Assembly: GCA_000708835.1 (NCBI GenBank)
Contig: DF236964.1
Span: 248,001 to 312,000, forward strand
From: Klebsormidium nitens
Taxonomy: Eukaryota > Streptophyta > Klebsormidiophyceae > Klebsormidiales > Klebsormidiaceae
DNA: 64,000 nucleotides
Direction: 5' to 3'
The position numbers and the translations under genes were made by a program. The notes under the pieces were generated by a model, which saw only the letters and a list, made by a program, of their open reading frames with translations, had not been told where the DNA came from and did no database searches. Shown here piece by piece: positions 1-12,837 of this stretch (positions are counted from its first letter, which is position 1; every line of letters begins with the position of its first letter).

Positions 1-467
1 GAGCTCAGCTCCTGAAAAGTGGGTCAAAGTTTCAACCTGAGACCACAAGAGGAATGTTGTCCGTGAAATTCTTGAGTTCCCAAAAGGCACGTTTAGGTCT
101 CGAGCGCAAAGCGAAGTACTCGCCCTAAAAAGCTCTTTAAGCTTTCGATGCCCAGATGGATACAAGCAGGAGAAAGTGAAGAACTTTCAAGATGCTGGTG
201 ACAGTGAAGAAAGGTTGCCTGATCGACGAGGTCGTCGAGGAAGACGGCAGCTAGGGAAGACTTGGAACTTGGAAGGCTAGAACGCCATTGAGCATTCTGT
301 TCCAGCTAGTCCTGCAGCCCATTCGTTGAAGGAGAGAGTCAGCTAGTTGACGGCAGACGGAGTTGGTCGTTGATAGGAAATAAAGAGGTCAGACTCTATC
401 AGCAGGGATTATGTTCGAAAAGGATGAGTAGCTCCCCCCCTCATTGGTATTCTGACTGGTCGCCAAA
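1..467. other. Leader/upstream region of the FtsHi-like gene
   Basis: No coding exon is recognised here. The stretch probably holds the promoter and 5' UTR of the gene whose first ATG is at 468, and may include the end of a gene lying to the left of the window. No clear TATA box or other element was identified. Confidence 0.4.
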
Positions 468-3400
468 ATGTCCGCCGCAGCTTGTGCCCTGCAAGCGCCC
501 TGCTGCGGGGCGCCACATGCAGCATCCTCACTGAGCGCATCTTCTATTTCCTCATTGCCATCATTTGCCTCACCCCCGTACAGCCATTCTCTATGTCCAA
601 GTGCTGGTGCTTCAGCATGCCGGCTCGCATCACCGCTCACATCAGCATTCGGTAGCATTCACCACGATCGGGTCCCTCGCCACTATTTATCGCATGGCCC
701 TGCCAGGGCAGGACGCAGCACAGCAGTCCACGCCCTGCATGAGCTCCCAATCAGGCGCTGCCAGCTGGCGTCAGAGTTTTGGGGAGGCAGCCTCAGCAGG
801 CGGAATGCATTCGCGCCAGCTCCAATGGCAGGGCGGCGGAGGCAGCGGGGAACCAGCATTCAGGCGGCTAAGAAGAAGGTGGTGAAGCGGGTCAGGAAGG
901 TTGTGGAGGTCCAGGAGGTCCGTGGCGCTTCACTTGTCTCTGCTTTTCTATCCTCTTAGCTCCTCCTTATTCTTTGGGATTGTGCATGGTGGAAGTCTAC
1001 CTGGCGTAGTGATGCTGGTAATGGTGGCATTGTAATGAGGGTTGGTGGCCGCACGTTGATCATCAAGCCCGGAATTGAGCAACATTTCGGTGCAACGCCA
1101 GCGGATGAGAGGAGCTTCAGGCAGGCTCCTTGGCTAGCTGCCGCCAGCTGTAATTGCGGCAGTTTCCGTCAGGAGAACGAGACCGCTTATTTGGAAGTAT
1201 GCTGGAATCTCTTAATCCTGATGAGCTTCTCGCGCTTTTCATTTTTGTGCTGCACCGTGTACTGAAGTTGCTTTCTGGTCAAATGGTTCCGGCACAAGCA
1301 AGTGTCATGACTGGCATCGGACAGTACGAGGAGACACACGTGCAGCTCCAGGGTGCCATCTCCTTCGTAATGAGCATCAAAGGCTGAACTCATTTGTAAG
1401 AAGGGCAAATTACAATGAAATGTGGAGACATCCAGCATGGTGAATACTGAGGGATGGTCCAGCGTGCAGCTCCAGGGTGCCATCTCCTTCGTAATGAGTA
1501 TCAAAAGCCGAACTCATTCGTAAGAAGGGCAAATTACGAAATATTGCGGAGACATCCAGCATGGTGAATACAGAGGGATGGTCCAGCCAACTTGAAGCAG
1601 ACAGCCACTTGACTGCAATTGTTCTGTGATAGCCTGCTCTTTTTCCAAGCAAAGTTCCAGGAGTCTAAGAACCCAGCTTAGAGATTACGAGCGATGCAGT
1701 CAGCTCGTGTGGATGCCAAATGATGTGCACCACCTTCAAGGTGCCACTGGACCAGAATGCTGCAGTTTGCGAAATCTCATGCCCAACTATGTCAAGGCCC
1801 GACAGGGGCAATCTGTGGGCTTTGCTGGTCGCTCCTCAATGAGGCCAAAATCTGTTACTTTGAGTATTCATTTCATCTGTGATCAGTGTTCGATTCATCA
1901 GTGGTCAGCGGAAGCGGAGTGCCAAAAGTGCACACAAACATATGTTGGACTCTTCGCTAGACTCTTACTTGCCATCTAACACTCGTTCCGATCTCGCATC
2001 CATGCAGGAGGCGCCAGAGGTTCGTGCACCAAGGCCAAAGAAGACGGCAGCTGCACCCGCCCCCGCAGCACCCCCCCGGACGGAGACAACTTCTGCACCC
2101 CCCTCCCGTCCTGCTCCAAGCGCCCCCGCTCCCGCCCCCCCCCAAACACCTGTTGCTACCAGGCAGGCCCCCTCAACCCCTCAAACTCCCACAGCCGTCA
2201 AAAAGCCCCCCCCAACCCCTCAAACACCGCCGGCTGCTGCTCGCTCCCCCCCTCCGGCTGCCCCTAAAGTTGCCCCCCGGGTACCAGAAACTGCCACCTC
2301 GGCACCCCCCCGAGACGCAGGCCCTGCGGCGCCCCCGGTTGCTGTCCCCCAAGCTCAACCGGCCCCTGTTGCTGTAACAACGCAGGCGCAGCAGGGCCCC
2401 CCCAAACAGAAACTGGTGACAAAGTACGGATTCCCTCTGGTGAAGGAACGGCTGCCGTACTCGGAGCTGTTGAAAGACGGGGGGCGCAACGTTCGGGCGA
2501 TCTACCACTTCCACGACCTGCGAGGCGACGTTGGAAAACTTCCGTTTCAGGAGAGTCGGTTTAACGACCTGCCCCCCGGGGTGCGGATTGACGGCAGCCG
2601 GAAGAGTCTGGGATTGATGCAGAACTACGTCCCGGAAGAGGAGGTTATGGCTGAGCAGCCCGTGAGAGTGTTAGTCGCTCTTTCCGATGAAGAAAAGGTG
2701 GTTAGGGCGACGCTTCCCCCTGTAAAATACAACCCGGGGTTTTGGAAGGAGTTTGCGGATGCGAAGTTGCAGTATAAGCTGATCGAGACGATCGACCCGT
2801 ATAAGCGGGCGGCCGAGCGGCGGCTGGTTACGGAGGACACGGGCGCGGAGAAGGCGTTTGCGGGGGAGGGCATGAGCGAGAACTTCCGGGCGTTCAGTTT
2901 CCCCATCGCCCTGGTTCTCATCGTGATCATCTACCAGGGTATCGCGAGACTGCAAAAGGCGCGCGTGGACCAGGAGGAGCGGCAGCGGGTGAAAGACTTC
3001 CAGAAGCAGAGGCGCGCGTTGGCGCAAATCGCCGATACGCTCGGGTATAACGTATCCGTCGAGGAGGTGGAGCAGATGCAGAAGGAGTTTATGAACTCGT
3101 CGAACGAGCAACTAGGGTTGGAGACGACGGGCGATGACGTGCAGGACAGGAAGATCAGGGAGCAGGCGTCGCAGAACTTGGACCTCGTCGTCGGCTCAAG
3201 GTACCCATCCTAGTTCCCGTTTTGTTTCCTAACGTTGGAGCCAGGCCGTCTTTCTGCTTATGAGCAGCTCTGTTGGCCATTCTTTTTACAATCTATGGTG
3301 TTGCGCGGGAGGTCTTACATTAGAAGCTTGGCTCGTGGTAAGATGCTAGGTGCGGGTCGACTTGACGGGTGTTAGGATACTGTTTTGCAAGATTACGCTA

Positions 3401-6400
3401 ATCAGTCTCTTATCGTCTCTTTCGAGACATAATGGTGACTCTCCTTGATTGTTTCAGTCGACGCTGGACATGAGTGATTTGTTTTACAGAAACGGTGCAG
3501 GTGGACTCATTGATTGCTATCCTTAACTGTTAGGGTATGCCGCTGCCACGCTTGTTATGCTGTTTGAGTTTCTCACGTTCTATTCTTAGCATCAAAAGCT
3601 TGACCTCTGGCTTCGCTATTCGCAGGTTCAAGAAGTCGGGCGCCAAAAAGTATGCAGCCACCGACCGGAAAAAGTCGAAGTATCGGCAACGGCTTCAGCC
3701 TGTGACCCTAGACGACGTCGCAGGTTCGTCTTTGGTCCCCACTTGTTTGTTCCTGAGACACATAACCAGCACACCTACCGGTGCTCTCATCATATGCATG
3801 AACATGACACTTTAGTCCGGGGGGCTGCTTCTGAAACTCAGCCTGAATATACTGCTAGGATATGCTTTAGCATTTCAACTGATTGCCCCACGTTTTTGAT
3901 TGTTGGTTCAGCCCAATTCACAAGATCCAAATCTGCAAATTGCGAACCTTCTGGCAATGTCGAGACGCTGAGGCCTTCTTTGATAAAGAGTTGCTTCTGC
4001 CCACGAGCTTGATTGCTCTGGAAGAGTGCGATTCATTTGCTAAAGCCGAGTGTTCCTTTCTGACGCCATAAGGGAAACTTACAAGCGAAATGGCGTACAT
4101 GCAACAGGGGTTTATCTACCGTAGCGTCCTTGATGCTTTGTCTGCTGAAATCCCTGTCGTTTATTTTGCAGGTATCGATCATTTGAAAAAGGAGGTGGTT
4201 GACATCGTGGCCATGCTCAAGCAACCCCAAAAGTGGCTGGACCGCGGCATCAAAATCCCAAGTGAGCCTTTGCATCGCATCACCCTTTTTCCAGCTTCAA
4301 GCCGGTTGCCTGTCATGTCGACACGAAGGGTCACTGCGGTTGGGTCCATTTTTCTCATCAAAGTCATAGATCTTCTTGCCGAACGTGTGAGTTCAGGTAC
4401 CTGGTCCTGGGCCGTACGATGGTCATTGTCAGTTGATCAGACGGTTCGAAAGTACGCTCAGACAAAACGAGGCCGTGTCGCCCATAGCTACTTCAGTCCG
4501 CATCCTCGAAGGGAAGGACATGCCTCTGCTGACGTGATTACCAGCTGACGTTCTCTGCTCACGTCACCTGCAGCCGGTATCATCCTGTTCGGCCCCCCCG
4601 GTTGCGGGAAGACGCTCCTAGCGAAGGCCATCGCGGGAGAGGCGGGCTTCGCCTTCTTTTCGACATCGGCGTCTCAGTTCGTGGAAATCTTCGCGGGCGT
4701 GGGTGCCGCCCGTATTCGGGACCTGTACTATGACGCTCTCATCAACGTGAGAAAGAGTCTGTTCGAGGTTCTCAACTTGTGGAAGTGACGAAGAAGCTTT
4801 GCTTGTCACTGACCGGTCGATAGATTGTTGTCTGGCGCTTCCCAGCGGCGCTCGACCACGAGGTACCTTGGGTGCAATGAAATGTGAAACGAAGTCGTCC
4901 CAGTCTCAGCTCCATACATAATCCAAGTTACTATCAGGTTGTTTGACAGGGGTTGTGGCTGGCGGTCTTTTGGTCGCTGTACTTTAAGTCCATTGTAGCT
5001 GCTTTATACAAGGGGCTTACGACTCGCTGGTTCGACAGAACGGGATAGGGAGATAGCTTACGTGTCAAACTCCGGCAGAAGTGAGGGTTTTGAGAGTCAG
5101 AAAAGAGTCCGGAGGAAGCTCCGACTTAATCAGCGGATATCGTTCTTGGCTGTTCATCTGACTTACTTCGGTTGCATACCTAAGTTTTTGGTGAAATGCT
5201 TCATTGTTGCAGAACCTCTTCTTACATGGACGAGGACTTGCAGTCGTCGTATGATGCACCTATTCAGATACTACGCAATCTGACGATTGAACTTGAGCGT
5301 CTTTGCGTCTGCAGGCCCCAGCCATCGTATTCATCGACGAGATTGACGCCATTGGGCGGCAAAGGGGATCGAAAGACAGTGGAGGAGAGGAGCGCGATCA
5401 AACCCTGAACCAGGTAATGCTCTACGTTTGATCTGCAAGCTCCCAGGATCACATATGATCCACAACTGTTCTTTACGAGAGACAATCACTCGCTTTGACG
5501 TCTTCCTCTTTGTATCTCTAGGACTCAGGATCTCCGAACTTTCCGGCAGAAGTGTTCCTTGGTTTCTACATTGCACGCGGATCAATCCACTGTCGTCTTT
5601 GCTTGACATTGACGAGCCGATAAACGGTGGTTAAAGTACTCTCGTGCACCTCGGTCCTGATGGCATGGAACCTTTGCAAACGTTTCTTTGCCGCTGCTGT
5701 TTGAACGGCTCCCAAGAGACGGGGCTTGTTGAATCTCAAGAATCCGCATCGAGGACATGAAAGTAGCCCGAAGGTTGCTCCAGGATTATATCATTTTTCA
5801 AAGACTTTCGTCAAACTTGTTTCGTTATGACTATCAGAGTATCTCCTTCACGCTGCAATCCCTTTGCAGTTGCTGCTGAGCTTGATCGGCTTTTCCAGCA
5901 CCGGCCAGGTAGTGACGACTTGTGCCACAGGATAACGAAGGGAAACTTGAAAAGGCATTGAACACCGAGACAAGCTTGCAAGGTCCGAAATAGCTAAGCA
6001 GCATCACGACCTGATTTACGTTGCATGCATCCACAGTTTCTTTGTGAGCCTGGATTTTCCGGGACTGGTCAGTCGCGCATACTCATTGTGAAGTGATTCA
6101 AAATAAACGCCGATTACACAAAAGCGGTTCAGAAGAATAATCAGCGAACACGGACTCATCCACGTTCCATTTCTTGACAGTTGCTGGTGAGTTTAGACGG
6201 CTTTTCGGGGACCGGTCAGGTGGTGACTATCTGCGCGACCAACCGTATCGACACGCTCGACAAGGCGCTGACGCGCCCGGGGCGGTTCGACCGCAAGCTG
6301 TGCGTGGAGCTGCCGAGCTTTGAGGACCGAATAAAGATCCTAAAGGTGAGACTTCTTTGAAGAGGCCCTTTCCTGATTGTAATCTAAGAGGAAGGCGGGG

Positions 6401-9400
6401 GTGAAGGCGGGGAGGTAAACGGGGAGAGTGTAGAAGGCAGCGGGGTTGGGGTGAAGGGAAGGGGAGAGTAATAAAGAGATGGCAGAAAGTGGCGGGAAAG
6501 GGTGGGAAACGTGTGACAAGAGTGTGAAAGTTGGGGCGCCGGATGTTAACGTGCAAGCCAGTGATTGTGCCGTTGCCACGGAGCCAGATTCGGATGCCGC
6601 ACCCTCTTCGACCAGAGGGTGAGCGTAGAGCTGTGGAGCTTTAACGACTGCGAAAAGCTCTCTACTGATTAAGCCCTGAACTTTCGGTGTCTCTCTCGCA
6701 CTTGCCTCTCCAAAAGAGCTAAAAACAGCACACGTCTGAGCTTTCAATTTATGCGCCTTCACCCGGCTGGCCTCTTGGCCCCGTTCTCTCGTTCTGTGAA
6801 TTCGCGGCTGTAAAAAGCGACCCGCTTTTGTGACCCTGCGGAGAGTTTTAACATCGAAGCCGCGTCCTCTGCAGGTGCACTGCAAAAACAAGCCCATCGC
6901 TAGTTACATCAACTGGTACGATCTCGGGGGCGCCACCGCGGGCATGTCGGGCGCCGCCATTGCAAACGTCGTCAACACGGCCGTGTTGGAGTCGATCCGG
7001 CAAGGGAAGGACGAGGTGAGGTTGGTTCCTGGTTTGTATTGTTGAACTTTTCCAGTTGCTTCGTTGGTCTTTGTCAACGTTATTCGTTAAGCGTCTTATG
7101 TTGCAGATATCGATTCCGGACTCTTTCCAAACTTTTGACACCATCTACATACAGCTTTGCTTGAGATGAGAGCTCTCTCCAGCTGGAACCTACGAACGGG
7201 GCGTCACGATCACGATATATGCTTTAGCTTAGCCCACGTCGTTTTCCTGCGAACAACCGTCGAAAACGCCAGGAGCCCAGCGAGGTCCAGCTTAAGTCAG
7301 GCCGGTCTTTCTGCAGTATTCGCAAGCTTCACGTCACTTGACCAGATCCCATCCTGGATGGCCCTCCAACCTTTAGCTTGAGGATTTGAAGTCCTAAACC
7401 CCCTGTTCTTTGAACCAATTTATTACGGTGGGCTTGACGAACACTGCTCGACGAAAGATAAACAGATTTTCCCTTTTTTTGAAGGAGCAACTTTCGCTTA
7501 CTTGCGTCCTTCGGGCAAAGCTCGATTTGTGTTTTCAAGGAACCACTCTGTCCGAACCTTCAGCTCATTGTCTTCCTTTTTTCCACAGATCACGACGATG
7601 GACCTGGTAAACGCCGCTCGCCAGGAGAGCGACGGCTACCAGCTGGCGGCGCCGATCCCCGACGTCCGGAAGCTGGGCTACGCGATTGAGTGCGCGGCCA
7701 AGATTGTCATGGCTATGAACACGATGGACTTTACAAAAGTCACAGCGGTAAGAACGTCTGCTTGCATCTTTGAAGTTGGTTTATAACAATAATGGTTCTT
7801 CCGTCTCTTCTTTTGAACACTTTATCATATGCGATTGTGAGATAAGATTCTAGCTCGCCACAACGATTCCAACATACGGAAGCTGGGCTTTGCGATTGAG
7901 TGCGCAGCTAAGATTGTCGTGGCCTTGAACACGATGGACTCCACAAAAGTCACGGCAGTAAGACACGATTGCTTGCATCTTCTGAGTTAGTTCTTGGACG
8001 ATCTTTTTCGGGTTAGTTCTTGAATGTACTTATTCTTCCGTCTCTTTTCTTTTGCGTGTGATTGGGGGAAAGTAACTTACTGGCCGCGCCGATTCTTGCC
8101 ATTTTGATGCTGGGCTATGCAATCGAGGTTACTGGATGAATGGACTGAATTGAAAGTTAACATGTAAGCATACACCTGAAGCTACTTTCAAGTTGGCAGA
8201 TTGCTTTGGGAGATTCCAAAGGTATATGACCGAACAGCTTTTGTCTCTGCCAAGCCTCAAGAAAGACGCAAGATCTGCAAGACCGAATTCTCGAAGTTCT
8301 GGTTCATGAAAATGCAAGAAACTCCTCTTACCGCTGTGATTCTTGTAAAGTCCGTCGTGCTCATGGCTGTAGATTGATTCGTCGAACTCTGGAGTCGAAG
8401 AGGCAAACCCTATGATGACACGTTGGACCTTCCGTATCGAGGGCCCCCTTTTTCTAAGGCGGACCCTCCTTCGTGAGGATGGTAAAGTCATAGTTACTCT
8501 GAGGGTTGTCCTGCTCGATTTGTCTTGCTCGATGATGGCGACATCGCCTGATGTTTGTGTTACCATTATTTTTTTTTTGGTAAGGATGATGAGCCCCCCA
8601 ACGGAAAGGTGTGTCAGCATTTTGATGTCTTTCGGCTAAGCCTTTTGATGGCTTTCGGCTGAGCCATTTCGGCTGCCAATTTCTCATAGGCTCTTACTTA
8701 TGTTAACAAAGCAGAGGCGGGGAGTGCGCGCCAGCGCATGCAGTGAAGGAGCAACCAAACCTGGTTTCTTACTGACTTCAGCCATCGCGGTTCGGACCTA
8801 TCTCTCCCTGCCTAACTGCTAATGCTCCGTCCTCGACCTACTGTTGCTGAGAACCCAACACGTTCACTTGCTTATGCTTAAGCGGTCTCGTTCTTGCAGA
8901 TGTCGTTCTATCAGACGAACGAGGGGGAGGACGCCATCGAAGATGCCCACATGGACCGGATGCGCATGTTTATGCTGCACGAAGGGTGAGCCCCCACATC
9001 GCTCTAGTTGCTCACGTTATTCATAAGTAGGGGGCAGCATTGATTTTGGGGGTGGCTCAGTACAACAGGTAGCTAGCGTAGCCACACGATCTCGGTTGGC
9101 CTAGGTCAAAAAGACGGGCCACGTTAATATTCAGAGGTGCGCTGATGTTGGCGGCCGGCCCCTTCGTCTAGAGATTCAAAGGATTCTCTGCGAACTTGAT
9201 TTGGGGTTGCACAGCTGCGTGCGAAAAATCTGCTCGGCAAGGAAGGTTCTGGTCAGGAGAGCGGAAACGAAGTACATACCGTGGAGAAAGACTGCAAAAA
9301 GTTGCACGTGCTTATGGGTGGAGGCGTGTTTTCAGACTGCGATTGAAGATGCAACCTCCCAATGTGCTGCTGCGTCCCTGGCCAACGGTTCTGTGTTTGT

Positions 9401-12400
9401 GCTTGGTTTGCGCTTTCAATGATGTGATGGGTTACGGATTCGGTTGGTGGCAGCATGACGGCCGTTTTGAGCTAACGCCTGAGCTTGGATGTCTGTCAGC
9501 AAGAGCTTGGATCAAGTGGCATAGCCGAAGCGAAGAGTTGGATTGCTCGAAGGAATCGCGTACTTTGCTCTGTAACGTCTGGTGCAATGGCTCTCGGAAG
9601 ATTGCTCCACTCCTTCTCGAATATGTGGAAATAAGATGATTCACCTGATCGCTGCATCGCTTTTTCTATTTTGATTTGGACCTTTCTCCTGTTCCGAGTC
9701 CAAAAAACGCGTCTCAGTGAGGGCAAGGACGATGACGAAAACCACGGTTCGCTCAGCATAAAGGCCGCTGGCCTTGCTGATTCTCTACTTAGCTTTCCCT
9801 GAGTCCTTGCCCGAGCGCGCTTGTCATTTTGTGAATGATCGTCAAGACCTGAAATATTCAGTTCCTTCAAGACAACTTCCATCTCGGGTTCTTTATGGTC
9901 AATCTAAAGCATGACGCCGGGTTGGGAAAGAAAAGTGTGTGAGGCCCGATTTCAGATGAGTTCCTGTTTCCGGTTATCAGACACTTCGTCGATCTGCGCC
10001 TTTGACTGTCGAAGGGCTGGGGAGCGGGTTATTTTCTGTTGACTGCTGCTCTTGGAACCAAAGCCGCCTCAGTTTGTTGAGTTCCAATCTCGAGCAGCAG
10101 ATGGGAGTTGATCTCAGAATTACCTAAAAGCAACTAAATGCGACAGCAGCAGAAAGAAGTTTGTAGTGAGAGCAGCCGTCCAAAGTACTGAAGTCTTTCA
10201 GACCAATTCCAAGCCTGTTTTCGTGTCGAGAATTCAGGAAGTGCGAGGTTGACCAAAGCGTTGACCTTTGCGCAGGGCCGGGTGGCACTTTGACTACATC
10301 TCAATTCTGCTCGCCCCTCGTGCCGTGGATGACTTGTACAATGGCGGCCTAGACAATGTAAGCTTTTTTCTTCTGCTTTGACAGTCTGTTGTCATTTCCA
10401 TGTTTTGATTGCCGTGAAAAGATTGGTTTTCTGAGGGTTTGACGCTAGCAGGCATAGAGCAACACCGTTAGAGCAGCACTGAGGGCCGCAGTTCTGCCGA
10501 TTTGAGAGCAAAGACATGAGCTGAGCTTTCGACGACAAACACTCAGCAGTCTGTCACAAGGACCGCTACAGATTGCGGAAGAGAACCATACAAGGTCTTT
10601 GTTGGTTTGTCGGTTGAGAAAATTGTTTTGAAACGTCTACGAATGAGGATTGAAAGCACCCTTCAGTGCTTGTGCATAAACCCGAGATACTCTCGGCATT
10701 GCGTCACCCGATGTCTTTTTCGGGCGTTCGTTAGTTAGAGTTGTCTGGTTGAAGCATGACCTCTCGGTCGACGAGCGTTTCCTTTTGCCGCATACAGCCG
10801 AGGAGCCCGCAGCTGTCTGGGTGCTCTTTCGCTGGGGGTGCTCTTTCGCTACCCAGCGAACGGAAAGGATTGCACTGGATATCTTCGTCAGGAGATTTGA
10901 ATCTCGTTTGGTCCAAACATCCTCTTTGGAGGTGTCGCAATGACAAAGGACCTCAACAGAAGACGATCTCTTCCAGATCTTCTTTTGTTGTTTCTGCCTC
11001 CAGTTGAGTGCAGCGAGCTTCCTGCATACGGACGAGGCCCGGACGCAGGCTCGGGTTATGGTCCAAACCGGGCTGATTGACCCGGACGTCCCGAACTACG
11101 ACCTGAACGTGCTCTACCCGCACCACATATGGGAGGTTAGTGAGGAGCCGTTAGTGATAACCCGTTTTCATACTCTAAGGTGTATCTTTTTGGAAGTCAA
11201 GCGCTCGTTTATAGTCCAAGACAGAAGGGTCTGCAAAGCATGAGGTGGCACTTCGATGGTAAATGGGCCCAGTCGTTGTCCGTTTCTCAGAGTAAGTTGC
11301 TTACGCTTTTGCAATGTTTTTCAAAAGCTCGGTCAGTGGCGCGCCAAATCTATTGGTCTCAGGAGATGCTGAGTTCTTCCCTGTGCGAACATAACCTGAG
11401 TAAAAGGATGTTGATGGTACGGAGCTTTCCTTAAAGGTGGGTGTTCCGTTGAAAGGTTAGACCCGTGGCCGCGTCCTAACCCAATTTTCCTGTTCTTTCT
11501 GCAGCTGCAAGACGTCCAGATGGCCGTCATTCTTGAGGCCGCATACAAGCGGTGCCAATCGGTGAGCGCCCATGCCCCCTACTCGACTCACGTTCCAAGC
11601 GGATCTTGCACATTGCTTGGTTACATTTCTAAAAAGAGTGGCTGGTTTCTGCTCAAACTTTCTCGCCTTGGTTCGATCAGCCTGTTTGGCAATGCACCTC
11701 TGAATTCATGCGGGTTGAATTCATGCGGGTGGTCAAAGGGAACGTGAGCTGGTAAAATGCCCTCTCGTAAGCAACTTCGACGAAGAAGGTGCTCTTAGCA
11801 TACTCTCAGATACTGAGTCTCTGACTTGCCGGCCCCCTAGACACTACGAAGGTGCTCAAAGAACAGATATCTCTCATAAAAGCCAGCTTGTTCGATGTAC
11901 TGCTCACTTCAAACCCTGTATGTTCCCGCTCTGGGTGCTCTACAGTCGAGGCATCAGTACGGGCCAGGTTGTGAATACATACAAAGTGTTGTCCCAACTT
12001 ATTAAGATATCAGTCCCCATTGGAAACTTCTTCACAAACCTTACAAAATCAACCACTGTCACAGGATGTTCACAAATCTCTAAATGCCTGCGCAGGTGTT
12101 GAAAGAGAACGTGACGCTAATCAACGCGCTCGCATACGCGTCGATGGAGGAGAAGGTATTGCTGGAGGAGCGCATCCACGAGCTGGCCGACAAGTACGGC
12201 AACTTCGAGGAGCGGCGGCCGACCCTTTTCCGGGTAAGCTTTAACCCAGAGGTTAACGGTTTGATTTTACCTCGTCTCTAGATGGTGAATTGAATGTGCA
12301 TCACGAGCTCGCCGACTAGTGGAGCTGTGCGATCCGTAAATGCGCCGCCTCGCGCACAGATTGTTCTCGAAATGTGTTTCCTTTGTGTACCCTCTTCGAT

Positions 12401-12837
12401 CTTATGCAACGCTTTGCGGCACTCTCCAACGACATCAAAACAATGATCCCCGACATCAAGTCCTAAGATTGTGGTTTCTGAACCCTCATTTCCCCCCTCT
12501 CTAGATACGCGACGCTCGGCTGGAGCTGTGCGATCCGGAGGTGCGCCGCGTCGCGCCCAAGATCGAGGAGCCGTGGCACGGGCTCGACCCGCAAGTCTGG
12601 CTCGAGTACCGGGAAACCCACTTCAACCTGGTGCAAGACTCGCTCTGGGAGAAGATGCGGCAAGAGCGCGCGATCGAAGAGAACGAGCGCGCGGCGCTCT
12701 CGCGGCGCGTGCAGCGCGTCTCGGCATTACGAGAGGAGGGGGGCGCGGGGGGGTCCAGTACTATGGCGGTGATGGAGCGGGACGATGGGAATGGGGGGGA
12801 GCGGAGACGGTTGCAGGAGGGGGGGGGACGCGGGTGA
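468..12837 (+). CDS. FtsHi-type (protease-dead) AAA ATPase, probably plastid, 15 exons, 1131 aa
   Basis: Exons: 468-917, 2008-3200, 3626-3723, 4172-4261, 4574-4746, 5315-5413, 6181-6345, 6875-7015, 7589-7747, 8900-8985, 10276-10357, 11004-11135, 11505-11561, 12096-12233, 12505-12837; all phases close. The first ~150 residues are Ser/Ala-rich then basic, like a transit peptide. A proline-rich stretch and one membrane segment near residues 446-463 follow. The ATPase core is intact: Walker A GPPGCGKT (617-624), Walker B FIDEID (674-679) and second-region-of-homology arginines in RPGRFDR (733-739). Where active FtsH proteases carry HEAGH, this protein has IECAA (836-840), so both zinc-binding histidines are gone. 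That defines the FtsHi group, several members of which belong to the plastid Ycf2/FtsHi import-motor complex in plants. I cannot say which Arabidopsis FTSHI is the ortholog. The C-terminus is charged and Gly-rich. The 918-2007 border of intron 1 is the least certain junction. Confidence 0.85.
1339..1586. repeat. Two-copy direct tandem repeat, 124-bp unit, in intron 1
   Basis: Positions 1339-1462 and 1463-1586 are adjacent copies of the same 124-bp unit with few differences. The unit matches no exon of the gene as far as I can see, so it is distinct from the exon-edge copies elsewhere in the window. Confidence 0.85.
5870..5931 (+). pseudogene. Decayed copy of the start of FtsHi exon 7, with its acceptor
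   Basis: Following a good acceptor (TTTGCAG ending at 5869), about 60 bases align with the first 60 bases of exon 7 (6181 onward). The copy encodes a recognisable [20 protein letters not shown] and then meets an in-frame TAA. The real exon lies about 310 bases downstream. If spliced in, the copy would end the protein early. No donor is retained. Confidence 0.8.
7853..7957 (+). pseudogene. Second copy of the 3' part of FtsHi exon 9, donor retained
   Basis: The copy repeats roughly the last 105 bases of exon 9 (7589-7747), followed by a GTAAGA donor and a related piece of intron. The frame is open and still encodes [12 protein letters not shown]. It is preceded by CTAG, which could serve as a weak acceptor, so inclusion as an extra or alternative exon is possible, although divergence suggests decay. 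Confidence 0.8.
8080..8128 (+). pseudogene. Third, shorter copy of FtsHi exon 9 interior
   Basis: About 50 bases resemble exon 9 around the LGYAIE codons. The spacing from the second copy (about 229 bases) is close to that between the first and second (about 208). The donor end is lost. Confidence 0.6.
12301..12362 (+). pseudogene. Decayed copy of the start of FtsHi exon 15
   Basis: The block aligns with the first ~55 bases of exon 15 (12505 onward): the GAGCTGTGCGATCCG core is exact and is followed by a TAA in frame. Its first ~25 bases also resemble the end of exon 14, so it may be a chimeric relic. The acceptor is degraded. Confidence 0.75.

Noticed and set aside
1339-1586. 124-bp tandem repeat as another exon-edge echo
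   Set aside because: No similarity to any FtsHi exon was seen.
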